In this document: in pieces, positions 14,717 through 21,613 of the stretch
Layout: each line of letters starts with the position of its first letter
Position numbering within the stretch: the first letter of the stretch is position 1
Origin: a virus
IMG/VR virus record: IMGVR_UViG_3300042468_000170
Location: 1-22,875 of that record
Length of the DNA stretch: 22,875 nucleotides
Strand: one strand, 5' to 3'
Made by a program: the position numbers and the translations under genes
The notes under the pieces: model-generated
What the model saw: the letters and a program-made list of their open reading frames with translations, nothing else
Database searches by the model: none
What the model was told of the DNA's origin: nothing

Positions 14717-15097
14717 TTAGTTAGTGAAAGTTGCTGAGGCTGATACAGTTACAGCATTTGCCCAAGCGGGACCTGTAGCTGATTCTAATGCAGTTACTAG
14801 GGTAGCAGTTGTCCATGCACCTGTTGGGTATACAGCGAATGCTAATGTGTCGTTAGATGCGTCTGTGTATTCATAGATGTAGATAGTTGCTAACTGCTGA
14901 ATTGTTTGAACTGCTGAGTTAACTTGAGTAGTTGTCAAAGCACCGTTTGCAGTTGCAGTGAAGAAGTCCAACTTTGGACCTTGTGGCTGAACTGTTAATG
15001 CTGAAGAAACTGCGTTAACGCCTGTGTTTGTGTAATCTGGCTGATCTAACCATAATACTGGTTTTAGGTCGCCATTAACTCTTGTAAATTGTGCCAT
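14717..15097 (-). CDS. small, probably abundant virion protein (126 aa)
   Basis: This protein is rich in Thr, Ala and Val, with MAQFTRVNGDLKPVLWLDQP at the start. A helical TTTQVNSAVQTIQQLATIYI segment and a beta-rich end (VTVSASATFTN) follow. Start at 15097 is chosen because AGGAG lies eight bases upstream; extending to 15139 would read through the 5' leader. It stands alone as a unit with a late promoter, a hairpin leader, a good ribosome site and a strong terminator. This is the arrangement expected for a highly made virion protein, for example a decoration or minor tail protein. No domain identity can be given. Confidence 0.7.
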   Translation of the reverse strand: MAQFTRVNGDLKPVLWLDQPDYTNTGVNAVSSALTVQPQGPKLDFFTATANGALTTTQVNSAVQTIQQLATIYIYEYTDASNDTLAFAVYPTGAWTTATLVTALESATGPAWANAVTVSASATFTN

Positions 15098-15117
15098 TTT
15101 AAAATCTCCTAATGTTG

Positions 15118-15134
15118 TGAGACCTACTGTCTCA
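15118..15134 (-). other. 5'-terminal stem-loop in leader of gene 14717-15097
   Basis: TGAGAC / AGTAG / GTCTCA on the minus strand makes a 6-bp stem with a 5-base loop. It can be extended by TTG/CAA across a two-base bulge if transcription starts slightly earlier. It begins at about +2 of the predicted late transcript. Confidence 0.55.
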
Positions 15135-15140
15135 TACAAT

Positions 15141-15148
15141 TATTTATG
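15141..15148 (-). promoter_or_regulatory. late promoter box CATAAATA (gene 14717-15097)
   Basis: Late-type box with predicted start near 15135, giving a 38-base leader that contains a terminal hairpin and AGGAG. Confidence 0.62.
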
Positions 15149-15174
15149 CCTGGCACAAAAAAATGCTGGTTTGG

Positions 15175-16347
15175 CTAGCGTTGGCCAGCCAAATTTTGGC
15201 GGCTAAAGCCCATTCTATCTACAAATTTCAAGCCATTTGACACAAAACCTTCTTGGCTTTGCTGGCCACTCTGTAGATAGCCCTTGACTGGACTTTGCTC
15301 TGCTTGCTTTGCTAGTTGTTCGACTACTTGATTCTTGAGGTTATATACAGCGACCCATATATTGAACAGACCTTCTATGCCTGCTTTGTTGGCATTGATA
15401 TGATCTGATAACTTCTGTTTCATGCTAGGAGTCATAGGGCGGCTCTCAAAGTAGTCCATGAAGTCGCTTGCTAGATTGCTTAGATCACCCGATACGATCT
15501 TTTTATTGATATACGTTGTGAACAATTGATTAAATGTATTACGTGCTTGCGGAGCCTGCATCAATTTCTTTACTGCATTTCCATATTGCTTTACAGCAGA
15601 CTTAGCATTATTGACTAGCCCTTGATCTAGTTTCACTGAAGGGACTATAGGCATAGCACTAGGAATTATAGCGACATCGCTATTGTTCTTTAACTGACCT
15701 ATGCTACCGTTCAACGGAGTTGATTCATCAGTAGTAGCGGCATCAGCAGGAATAAATTGATGCACCGCGATACCAGCAGTCTTGCCTGTGATGAGTTTAC
15801 CTATCTCGCTATCAGCATCTACTGTATATGCTATACCGTTAGGATTCGCTTTAAATTTATACAAACCGTTTTGTTCTTTAAGCGGTTGCCCGAATAACAT
15901 GTCGCCCCAGTAGTAGCCCTGAGTTCCTTCACTTGCCTTCTGTAGACCGGCCCAAATGTTTGTAATGATATTATTAAGTTCACCACGGTCAACCCCCCTC
16001 GCTCTATCGTACTCTATGAATTGTTCTGGGCTGTATACTTTTCTTCCTGACAGGTCCTTCTTATTGAACATATGCTTATCCATGATGCTGAATTTTCTAT
16101 CAGGACCATGGCCAAATATTAATGCGGGATATCCGTCCCACTTAATAGTGATTGTTTTAGGATTCTTAGCAGTAGCAAGTATCGAACTGATAGCCTGATT
16201 TGCACCTGCAACATCTGACAATATTACTAGGTCTTCAGGGTGATCTAAGTGGCCTTTGCCCTCACGCAATAGTCTAGCATCTTCGTCAAATTGACGAAAT
16301 CTTTCTTTCATATGTTGAAAGAATTCCGGTTCGTTCTTAAACTTCAT
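15175..16347 (-). CDS. KWDG nucleotidyltransferase (ligase)-like phage protein, DUF6267-type
   Basis: This 390-aa protein contains ITIKWDGYPALIFG (K69-W-D-G72), the motif-I pattern of the DNA/RNA ligase and capping-enzyme superfamily in which the lysine is adenylated. A YYWGDMLFG stretch (residues 145-153) could be motif III and AGIAVHQF (191-198) a degenerate motif IV. I associate this layout with the phage family DUF6267, from memory. No motif V is obvious, so activity is uncertain. The C-terminal 190 residues are helical. Start at 16347 is chosen: it lies one base after the upstream stop, so translation is likely coupled; the TTG further up overlaps the previous gene. Function unknown; an RNA/DNA end-joining or modifying role is inference. 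Confidence 0.6.
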   Translation of the reverse strand: MKFKNEPEFFQHMKERFRQFDEDARLLREGKGHLDHPEDLVILSDVAGANQAISSILATAKNPKTITIKWDGYPALIFGHGPDRKFSIMDKHMFNKKDLSGRKVYSPEQFIEYDRARGVDRGELNNIITNIWAGLQKASEGTQGYYWGDMLFGQPLKEQNGLYKFKANPNGIAYTVDADSEIGKLITGKTAGIAVHQFIPADAATTDESTPLNGSIGQLKNNSDVAIIPSAMPIVPSVKLDQGLVNNAKSAVKQYGNAVKKLMQAPQARNTFNQLFTTYINKKIVSGDLSNLASDFMDYFESRPMTPSMKQKLSDHINANKAGIEGLFNIWVAVYNLKNQVVEQLAKQAEQSPVKGYLQSGQQSQEGFVSNGLKFVDRMGFSRQNLAGQR

Positions 16348-16348
16348 T

Positions 16349-17650
16349 TTATTTGTCTTGTTTTCTACCTTGATCTGAAACAGCCCATGCAATATTTGCT
16401 ATATCAGTCAAATCTTTATTAAGAGTTCCTGCCTTATAACTTTGCGGCATGCGCTTTAATATATCATCTACTTGTTGTTGTGAAGATCCAAAACTTATTC
16501 CTCTCAAGAAACCTTTCATGAAATTATCACGCAACCATGAACCAATGCTGGGCTTACCTGTTCCCGCTGCCGGTGCACCGGCTGCGGCTGGTTGAGCACC
16601 TGCGGCTGGTGCGGCTGCTGGTTGACCTGGGCGCTTAAACACTCCCTTGATCTTATCCATGATACCTTCATCAGTTTTCAAGAATCTATCTCTATCTTCT
16701 CTTTCTTTTCTCTTCTTAGCAAGCAGACCTTGGATACGGTTAACTGCTAATTCAGGATCATATCCTGCTTTCTTTAATGCATTTCTAAACTTCTCAGAAG
16801 AATGCATTTTATGATATATCTCCGTGAGTCTATCTTCACCTATACTCTCTTGTATAGTCTTCTGCTTATTGCCTTTAGCATACTGACCCATGAACTGCTG
16901 ATGTAAGTTCTTAACATCATAACCTGCATTATTTGCTTTAAGAATTTTATCACCTACTCTTATTAGATAATCTTTATTAAGACTTACTTTACCTAAATCG
17001 GCGGCGATCTCTTTTGCCATCTTGCTTTCAGGAGGAAGAGGTTTAGTTCCGGCTGGCTGTAACTTTCTCATCGCGCTAACGATCTTATCTACATTAACGT
17101 CAATTTCTGGTTTTGCCGCACCTTGCTTTTGACCAGTTGCGATTGCGGCGTCGCCAGGAGCCTTGACTTTTGCACCAGGTGCTGCCGGAGCCGGGTTGGG
17201 CTTTCCAGTTTGCGGGTCATAACCATTCGGTGCGGCTGCGATCCTGGCTTGTGTGGCTGCATTAGGGCTAGCAGGTGCGCCACCTGCTGCCGGCGCCGCA
17301 CCTGGTGTCTGACCTGCGGCTGCTGGTTGTGCTCCTGCACCGCCTGCTCCAGCACCTGCCGCACCTGCTTGTCCAGCACCGGCTGCGCCGCCCGGGGTGC
17401 CCAAATCTGAAGAAGTAGTATCAACTAAACCTTGCTGTATGGCTGTGTTTAATGCATTTGCACCTCTAGAAACAAACTTCTTAATAAAGATGTCCTGTGC
17501 TAACTGGTCTTCTGGGCTTAAACCAGACTTCTTGGCTCTTGCCATAGCACTACCCACGCCTTGTGTGTTAGTTGGCTGTGCTATCGCGCTGGCTGCTTGT
17601 CCTGCTTTTCCTAACATGTTTTGAAACATGTTTAATTCATTGATCTTCAT
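16349..17650 (-). CDS. Ala/Gly/Pro-rich low-complexity protein, possible internal virion protein
   Basis: This 433-aa protein starts MKINELNMFQNMLGKAGQAA, similar in its first six residues to MRLNEL of the 13002-13706 product. A short helical part is followed by a long Ala/Gly/Pro/Gln-rich linker (about residues 85-180) and a folded helical core (KIVSAMRKLQPAG, LNKDYLIRVGDKILKANNAG, YHKMHSSEKFRNALKKAGYD). A basic segment (AKKRKEREDRDRF), a second Ala/Pro-rich linker near 343-367 and a C-terminal helical domain complete it. The linkers make these stretches much more GC-rich than the rest. A good Shine-Dalgarno (GAGGA) precedes the ATG. The gene overlaps the upstream stop by 14 bases and is followed one base later by the KWDG gene. 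No enzymatic motif was seen. Confidence 0.7.
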   Translation of the reverse strand: MKINELNMFQNMLGKAGQAASAIAQPTNTQGVGSAMARAKKSGLSPEDQLAQDIFIKKFVSRGANALNTAIQQGLVDTTSSDLGTPGGAAGAGQAGAAGAGAGGAGAQPAAAGQTPGAAPAAGGAPASPNAATQARIAAAPNGYDPQTGKPNPAPAAPGAKVKAPGDAAIATGQKQGAAKPEIDVNVDKIVSAMRKLQPAGTKPLPPESKMAKEIAADLGKVSLNKDYLIRVGDKILKANNAGYDVKNLHQQFMGQYAKGNKQKTIQESIGEDRLTEIYHKMHSSEKFRNALKKAGYDPELAVNRIQGLLAKKRKEREDRDRFLKTDEGIMDKIKGVFKRPGQPAAAPAAGAQPAAAGAPAAGTGKPSIGSWLRDNFMKGFLRGISFGSSQQQVDDILKRMPQSYKAGTLNKDLTDIANIAWAVSDQGRKQDK

Positions 17651-17885
17651 CTTTCTTCCTCAGTGATTTAGCGAATCGATGCGCATCCTTACCCTTGATA
17701 GCACTTAATAGTTTCTTTTCAAGGATTTCCGCTTTTTCTGGAGAATATTGTCGGTTCATCAATTCAATCAGATTGATGGCGCTAGTGATGACATTATGAG
17801 CCCTGCTCTCAATTACATGGTTCATGTCGCGGTTATTACCGATAATTTCCAGTTCTTCTAAAAGGCTACGTGTACGCTTTTGCAT
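17637..17885 (-). CDS. small helical conserved phage protein (82 aa)
   Basis: This basic, fully helical protein contains RTRSLLEELEIIGNNRDMNH, then ESRAHNVITSAINLIELMN, and ends KSLRKKDEDQ. Similar short proteins occur near virion genes in T4-like marine phages, in my recollection, without a named function. AAGGA lies seven bases before the ATG. A late box precedes it, so it heads the late unit that continues with the Ala/Gly/Pro-rich protein (14-base overlap) and the KWDG protein. Confidence 0.7.
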   Translation of the reverse strand: MQKRTRSLLEELEIIGNNRDMNHVIESRAHNVITSAINLIELMNRQYSPEKAEILEKKLLSAIKGKDAHRFAKSLRKKDEDQ

Positions 17886-17901
17886 ATATTATTCCTTAAA
17901 G

Positions 17902-17909
17902 TATTTATC
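17902..17909 (-). promoter_or_regulatory. late promoter box GATAAATA (gene 17637-17885 and downstream)
   Basis: Late-type box in the 38-base gap after the helicase gene. The predicted transcription start near 17896 is the first A of AGGA, so the 11-base leader is only the ribosome-binding site and spacer. Confidence 0.62.
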
Positions 17910-17923
17910 TGGAAACGGATGTT

Positions 17924-19345
17924 TTATTTCTTAAGTGAAGCCAATAAACTCTTGAGTTTTGCGCTCTGTACGTCGGGTACGACCTTGCTAGACTCAGGGG
18001 TTATCTCCCCTGTTATAGGGTCAGTTTTTTCAATAACTGTGCTTGCTCCCACTTCGCTTGTAGCCTTGATTTTAGCCAGTAACTGAGTTCCTGAGGGTTG
18101 TGCCTTGTATGATTCATCGGTACCATCGTCTGTGATACGCAATGTTTCTACATCGAATTTAAGTTCAATCTTCTGACCTACGCCTGAACTGCTACGTGTC
18201 TTCATCAATTGAATCTGATAAAGTCCACGCTCACGCATACTACGGCTAGTAAAGATACCAAACACATTGTCCGCAGTATTAATCTTCGAAATACCACCTG
18301 AGATATGACTGTGATCAAATTCAATCTCTTCAACTGCGCTACGATTCAACTGACTTGCTGTGACAAATAGTACATTCAGTTCCTTTGCTAGATTACGCAA
18401 TTCTTCTGACACATACTTGTCTTTAACAAACAAGTCACTAGGGCTGACTTTTGCGCTGACAGGCATGATCAAATCAAGATAGTCAATACACAAGAAATCC
18501 ACACGAACACCTGTTTGAATCTGCAATTCTTTAACATATGCTCTAATATCGTTAACATTACTTTGTGCCGGCATATACTTGATTCGTAGATGACCTGCTT
18601 TCTTTGCAACCATCTTGACCTTCATCTCAACATTATCAATGTCTTTGAAAATCTCACGGCTGCTTGTGTCAGTCATCATACTATCGATACGCATTGAACA
18701 TAGACCTTCACTCAATTCAAGTGTGATATACACACCACTGAGACCTGCTTGTGCCCAATTCACTGCCAAGTTCTGCATGATCAAACTCTTACCTGAACCT
18801 GAACCACCTGCAAAGATTTGTAGTTCACCGCGATTGAAGCCACCATATAACTTTTGATCAAGAACTGGCCAGCCTGTGCTGTTCTGACCGTTATTACTTT
18901 TCAATGCCATCAATCTCGCTCTAGGATCAGCAAAGTAATCAGTACCCATATCTTTCTGTAGAGAAATCTGAACTGCATCTTTGATCAGTTTCTCTACAGG
19001 TTCATACTCACCCTTCTCTAGCAAATCTGCCGATTTAAGGATAGCCCTCTCAAGTGCTTGTCGTTTCGTGAACGATTCGAATTCTTCTAGGAACCAGTCA
19101 TAATGACCTTCATCTAATTCATCTAGCCTATCAACAGATACGTCAGTCGTTGCCTTGATCTGTATAGGTTCAGGCATGACGTTATATTTTTTAGTATGTT
19201 CTATGATGAATTCAGCGACTGGTCTCAATCTACGATCAAAGTGTTCTGCATTCATGATGTTCATGACACGGGTATATAACTCTGCGTTCGTTACCATCAT
19301 TCTTAAAAACAATGTCTGTACATCAATGTTGAAGTCGTTTATCAA
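17924..19345 (-). CDS. 41: T4 gp41-like replicative DNA helicase (DnaB family)
   Basis: This 473-aa RecA-like hexameric helicase has Walker A GGSGSGKS (K186, near residues 180-187) and Walker B FLCIDYLDL (D288). A TASQLNRSAVE sensor segment and a basic arginine-containing stretch (FTSRSMRERG, MKTRSSSG) follow. The N-terminal 130 residues are the helical domain that interacts with primase. T4 gp41 is 475 aa, so length is normal. It unwinds DNA ahead of the lagging-strand machinery. It starts at a TTG with AGAGG seven bases upstream and overlaps the gp61-like primase gene by 23 bases, so the two are coupled. A Ser/Pro/Thr-rich tail ends the protein (PITGEITPESS). Confidence 0.95.
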   Translation of the reverse strand: MINDFNIDVQTLFLRMMVTNAELYTRVMNIMNAEHFDRRLRPVAEFIIEHTKKYNVMPEPIQIKATTDVSVDRLDELDEGHYDWFLEEFESFTKRQALERAILKSADLLEKGEYEPVEKLIKDAVQISLQKDMGTDYFADPRARLMALKSNNGQNSTGWPVLDQKLYGGFNRGELQIFAGGSGSGKSLIMQNLAVNWAQAGLSGVYITLELSEGLCSMRIDSMMTDTSSREIFKDIDNVEMKVKMVAKKAGHLRIKYMPAQSNVNDIRAYVKELQIQTGVRVDFLCIDYLDLIMPVSAKVSPSDLFVKDKYVSEELRNLAKELNVLFVTASQLNRSAVEEIEFDHSHISGGISKINTADNVFGIFTSRSMRERGLYQIQLMKTRSSSGVGQKIELKFDVETLRITDDGTDESYKAQPSGTQLLAKIKATSEVGASTVIEKTDPITGEITPESSKVVPDVQSAKLKSLLASLKK

Positions 19346-20303
19346 GTTGTTTCCTCTTAATCTCTAATTTTATTTTGCTATTAGTCGCTGATTGCAAGAT
19401 ACTTAGCAATGTAGCGAGTTTGCCATATTTTATTACTGCGTCATTTACGTCTTTGATTCCAGTTTCCCAACTAGGAATACTTACATAGAAACCCAGTTCT
19501 AATGCACGATTGATAACGTCCATACCACTTTTGTCCTGATCTGGTACAACGATTATCTTTTTATTCAGTTGTTTTAATAATTCTGCTTGTTCTTCACTGA
19601 TGCCGTTAGTAGTCAACGCACAGCCATCTATGCTCAATGCATCGAATATACCTTCAGTCACGACACATGCTTGCCACTCTGGTTTCTGTAAATCGTAACC
19701 AAACAAATATCCAGGTTGTTGCTCACTAATGAATTTAGGTTTACGATCATCTAAGTATCTACTAGTGTGTCCTACTACCTTGTTTTCAAACGTGAAAGGT
19801 ATGATGATTCGATTCGCTTGACGACCTTCTTCATCAGGAGTACACATGTAGGGGAACCTACTGATATCTACTTTACGTTTAGTTAGATACTCTATAAAGA
19901 CTTCGTGTTTAGGATTGTTTGTGTCTATCAATTCAGCATCAGGCAAATTCATCTCTTTGAATTTTACCTTTTTCTTTTCTTTTTTTACCTTTACAAAATC
20001 TAACAAATCTTTGTGTTGTAAACTCTCAAAACTATATTTGTTGATATCGTCAATGTCCATACCACACCAAGCCAACAATTGCTTTGTATTCTTAGTGAGT
20101 GGTTTGCCTAGCGTGAACCCAGATTTAAATCCGCAGTTAAAACAATGATAACTCCAGTTGTCGGCATCGCTGAATTTGATACCACCGCGTCCGCGACGGT
20201 CAACGCTATGCCCGCGATAGTGGCAGCACACAGCGTTGAAACTGTGCCAGCCGCTTTGCGTTAGTTTTTTCTTACCAGGAATGACTTGAAGTATATCAAA
20301 CAC
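19323..20303 (-). CDS. 61: T4 gp61-like DNA primase
   Basis: This 326-aa primase makes RNA primers for Okazaki fragments and partners the gp41-like helicase. An N-terminal zinc-binding region is formed by C26-C27-H28, H32 and H53-C54-x-x-C57. A TOPRIM-type catalytic core has E217 (VVTEGIFDALS), D255-x-D257 (VPDQDKSG) and D285 in the KDVNDA segment. T4 gp61 is 342 aa. The start is a GTG at 20303, with TATAAT six bases before it and no properly spaced Shine-Dalgarno. The end overlaps the helicase start by 23 bases. Confidence 0.93.
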   Translation of the reverse strand: MFDILQVIPGKKKLTQSGWHSFNAVCCHYRGHSVDRRGRGGIKFSDADNWSYHCFNCGFKSGFTLGKPLTKNTKQLLAWCGMDIDDINKYSFESLQHKDLLDFVKVKKEKKKVKFKEMNLPDAELIDTNNPKHEVFIEYLTKRKVDISRFPYMCTPDEEGRQANRIIIPFTFENKVVGHTSRYLDDRKPKFISEQQPGYLFGYDLQKPEWQACVVTEGIFDALSIDGCALTTNGISEEQAELLKQLNKKIIVVPDQDKSGMDVINRALELGFYVSIPSWETGIKDVNDAVIKYGKLATLLSILQSATNSKIKLEIKRKQLDKRLQH

Positions 20304-20309
20304 ATTATA

Positions 20310-20337
20310 ATTATATCACCTTGCTACGTAAAAACAA
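20310..20337 (-). promoter_or_regulatory. candidate promoter giving a leaderless primase mRNA
   Basis: The minus strand reads TTGTTT, a 16-base spacer, then TATAAT. A second TATAAT follows immediately. With the first box as -10, +1 is the G of the GTG start codon. The -35 is weak. AAGGTGAT lies too far upstream of the GTG to serve as its ribosome site. Confidence 0.48.
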
Positions 20338-20351
20338 AGTGTATCGGCAAC

Positions 20352-21152
20352 TTATCTTGCCAAAATGTTTGATACTATTCCGGTATTACTTGTGAATACC
20401 ATTCTTATGAATGGGTGAAATCCATGTATCGTGTACCCTACAGTCTCAGTAGTTTCTAAGTATTCATCTGAACTTATAGGATACCAATCTGTAAGTTGGC
20501 TATTGAATGTACCTTCTATAGCAACTTCACCATTGAACTCATGTAAATGGGCCTGCAATGTCAACACTGGATTGTCATTAGTATTGATGACTGAACTATA
20601 ATATGTATTAGCATTTGACAATACGTTGTTTATGCTGTTGTTACTATCTAAGTTAGGGAAAGGTTGTCCTGTCGGGATAGTAACCATTTCGCTAGGAACG
20701 AAACTAGGAAGTACGCTGTCTACTACATTGATCTGACCACGTGCGCCTGCCGCAGGGTCAACGAATACAGGATATCCAAACTGTCCTACAGGAATCTCTA
20801 AACTATAGTGACACATCTGCGCAGGTATGTCTTCGATTTCGGCTGCATTGAGTTGCAGATATGCGATACCTGTCAATGGAAGTTCCAATGTCAATGCTTT
20901 CTTTATTAATACTTCTGTACCATCATAATTTATGATGCGACAAGTTATCACTTTTCCTGTGATATCCACTGGTTTCTGCTCTTGGTTCAAGAACTGAAAC
21001 TGTAATTTGTTATCTACACCTTTATGTAGATTCATGGTTTTTGCGTATACTGGCATAAAGGCCCTCGGACTGTTTCCTGATAGTAGGACGACAATCTGGC
21101 GCTGGGTGAAAATGAATGCTGGTGTTGAATATCTAACTGTATTAATCGTCAC
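20352..21152 (-). CDS. baseplate/tail structural protein with BppU-like N-terminal domain
   Basis: This 266-aa protein starts at a GTG at 21152, supported by AGGAG nine bases upstream and a late box. An upstream ATG at 21242 would run through the promoter. Residues 41-120 (GVDNKLQFQFLNQEQKPVDI, then VITCRIINYDGTEVL, ending in CHYSLEI) follow the immunoglobulin-like pattern of phage baseplate-upper-protein N-terminal domains. The remainder is beta-rich and ends in HPFIRMVFTSNTGIVSNIL. It probably sits at the baseplate or joins fibres to it; exact location unknown. It is a separate late unit with only a 48-base gap before the primase start. Confidence 0.7.
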   Translation of the reverse strand: MTINTVRYSTPAFIFTQRQIVVLLSGNSPRAFMPVYAKTMNLHKGVDNKLQFQFLNQEQKPVDITGKVITCRIINYDGTEVLIKKALTLELPLTGIAYLQLNAAEIEDIPAQMCHYSLEIPVGQFGYPVFVDPAAGARGQINVVDSVLPSFVPSEMVTIPTGQPFPNLDSNNSINNVLSNANTYYSSVINTNDNPVLTLQAHLHEFNGEVAIEGTFNSQLTDWYPISSDEYLETTETVGYTIHGFHPFIRMVFTSNTGIVSNILAR

Positions 21153-21171
21153 AGATTGTCGCTCCTGTATG

Positions 21172-21179
21172 TATTTAGT
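21172..21179 (-). promoter_or_regulatory. late promoter box ACTAAATA (BppU-like gene)
   Basis: Same 8-mer as at 4738-4745. The predicted start near 21166 is the first base of AGGAG, giving a 14-base leader. It is divergent from the TATAAATA at 21215-21222. Confidence 0.6.
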
Positions 21180-21214
21180 CGCATAAAAATAAAATATTTT
21201 ATTGGCAACCCAAT

Positions 21215-21222
21215 TATAAATA
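21215..21222 (+). promoter_or_regulatory. exact T4-type late promoter box TATAAATA
   Basis: A perfect TATAAATA whose last base is seven bases before the ATG at 21230. The predicted start is two bases before the ATG. No Shine-Dalgarno is present. Confidence 0.6.
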
Positions 21223-21229
21223 ATCTTCA

Positions 21230-21613
21230 ATGACGATTTCAAAAGATTTTTTTAAGAAGTTAACCGACAATCACCCCTTTATAACGGTCGTTTCCTTTGC
21301 CAGCCAAGATTATGTGGGAATAATGCAGAACCGAGATGATCAATGTACTAGCATATATGATTATGGTTCTATAGTAGATGTAAAGGTAAAAGAGTTGTTT
21401 CTAGAGTTAGGCGAGGTCTGGTGGTGGGAAAGTAACCGTCAGATACCTATCAATATTTTCCTCAAGGAAGAATGGAATCTATTCAAGCCCTATCTGAGGA
21501 CATTTAACAATAAGAATTTAACCGTATTACACGGCCCTATAGTGAGCCTAAACGAACTTAACAAGCGCAAGACAAAGCGCCGTAGTATAACGTTAGTTAA
21601 GCGGCTTCCTTGA
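21230..21613 (+). CDS. phage protein of unknown function (127 aa)
   Basis: This basic protein appears conserved in aquatic phages, in my recollection. It has an SFASQDYVGIMQNRDD strand region near the N-terminus and a Trp-rich EVWWWESNRQIPINIFL motif near residues 62-78. The LRTFNNKNLTVLHGPIVSLN segment is followed by a basic end (KRKTKRRSITLVKRLP). It may bind nucleic acid or be a small virion assembly factor; no family can be named. It is the only plus-strand gene in this part of the window, with its own exact TATAAATA box. Its end overlaps the convergent deformylase gene by 21 bases. Confidence 0.7.
   Translation: MTISKDFFKKLTDNHPFITVVSFASQDYVGIMQNRDDQCTSIYDYGSIVDVKVKELFLELGEVWWWESNRQIPINIFLKEEWNLFKPYLRTFNNKNLTVLHGPIVSLNELNKRKTKRRSITLVKRLP

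Noticed and set aside
15098-15139. Upstream ATG extending the 126-aa virion protein
   Set aside because: It would translate the hairpin leader. AGGAG fits the ATG at 15097, and the upstream ATG lies only about two bases from the late box.
16348-16392. TTG start for the KWDG protein, overlapping the previous gene by 44 bases
   Set aside because: The ATG one base after the upstream stop is the ordinary coupled arrangement in this genome.
17089-17424. Open frames on both strands over the Ala/Gly/Pro-rich linker
   Set aside because: They are by-products of the GC-rich repetitive codons; one is Gln/Pro-rich and the other Cys-rich with no gene context.
21153-21242. ATG start extending the BppU-like protein by 30 residues
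   Set aside because: The extension reads through the late box and AGGAG. The GTG at 21152 has the correct spacing.
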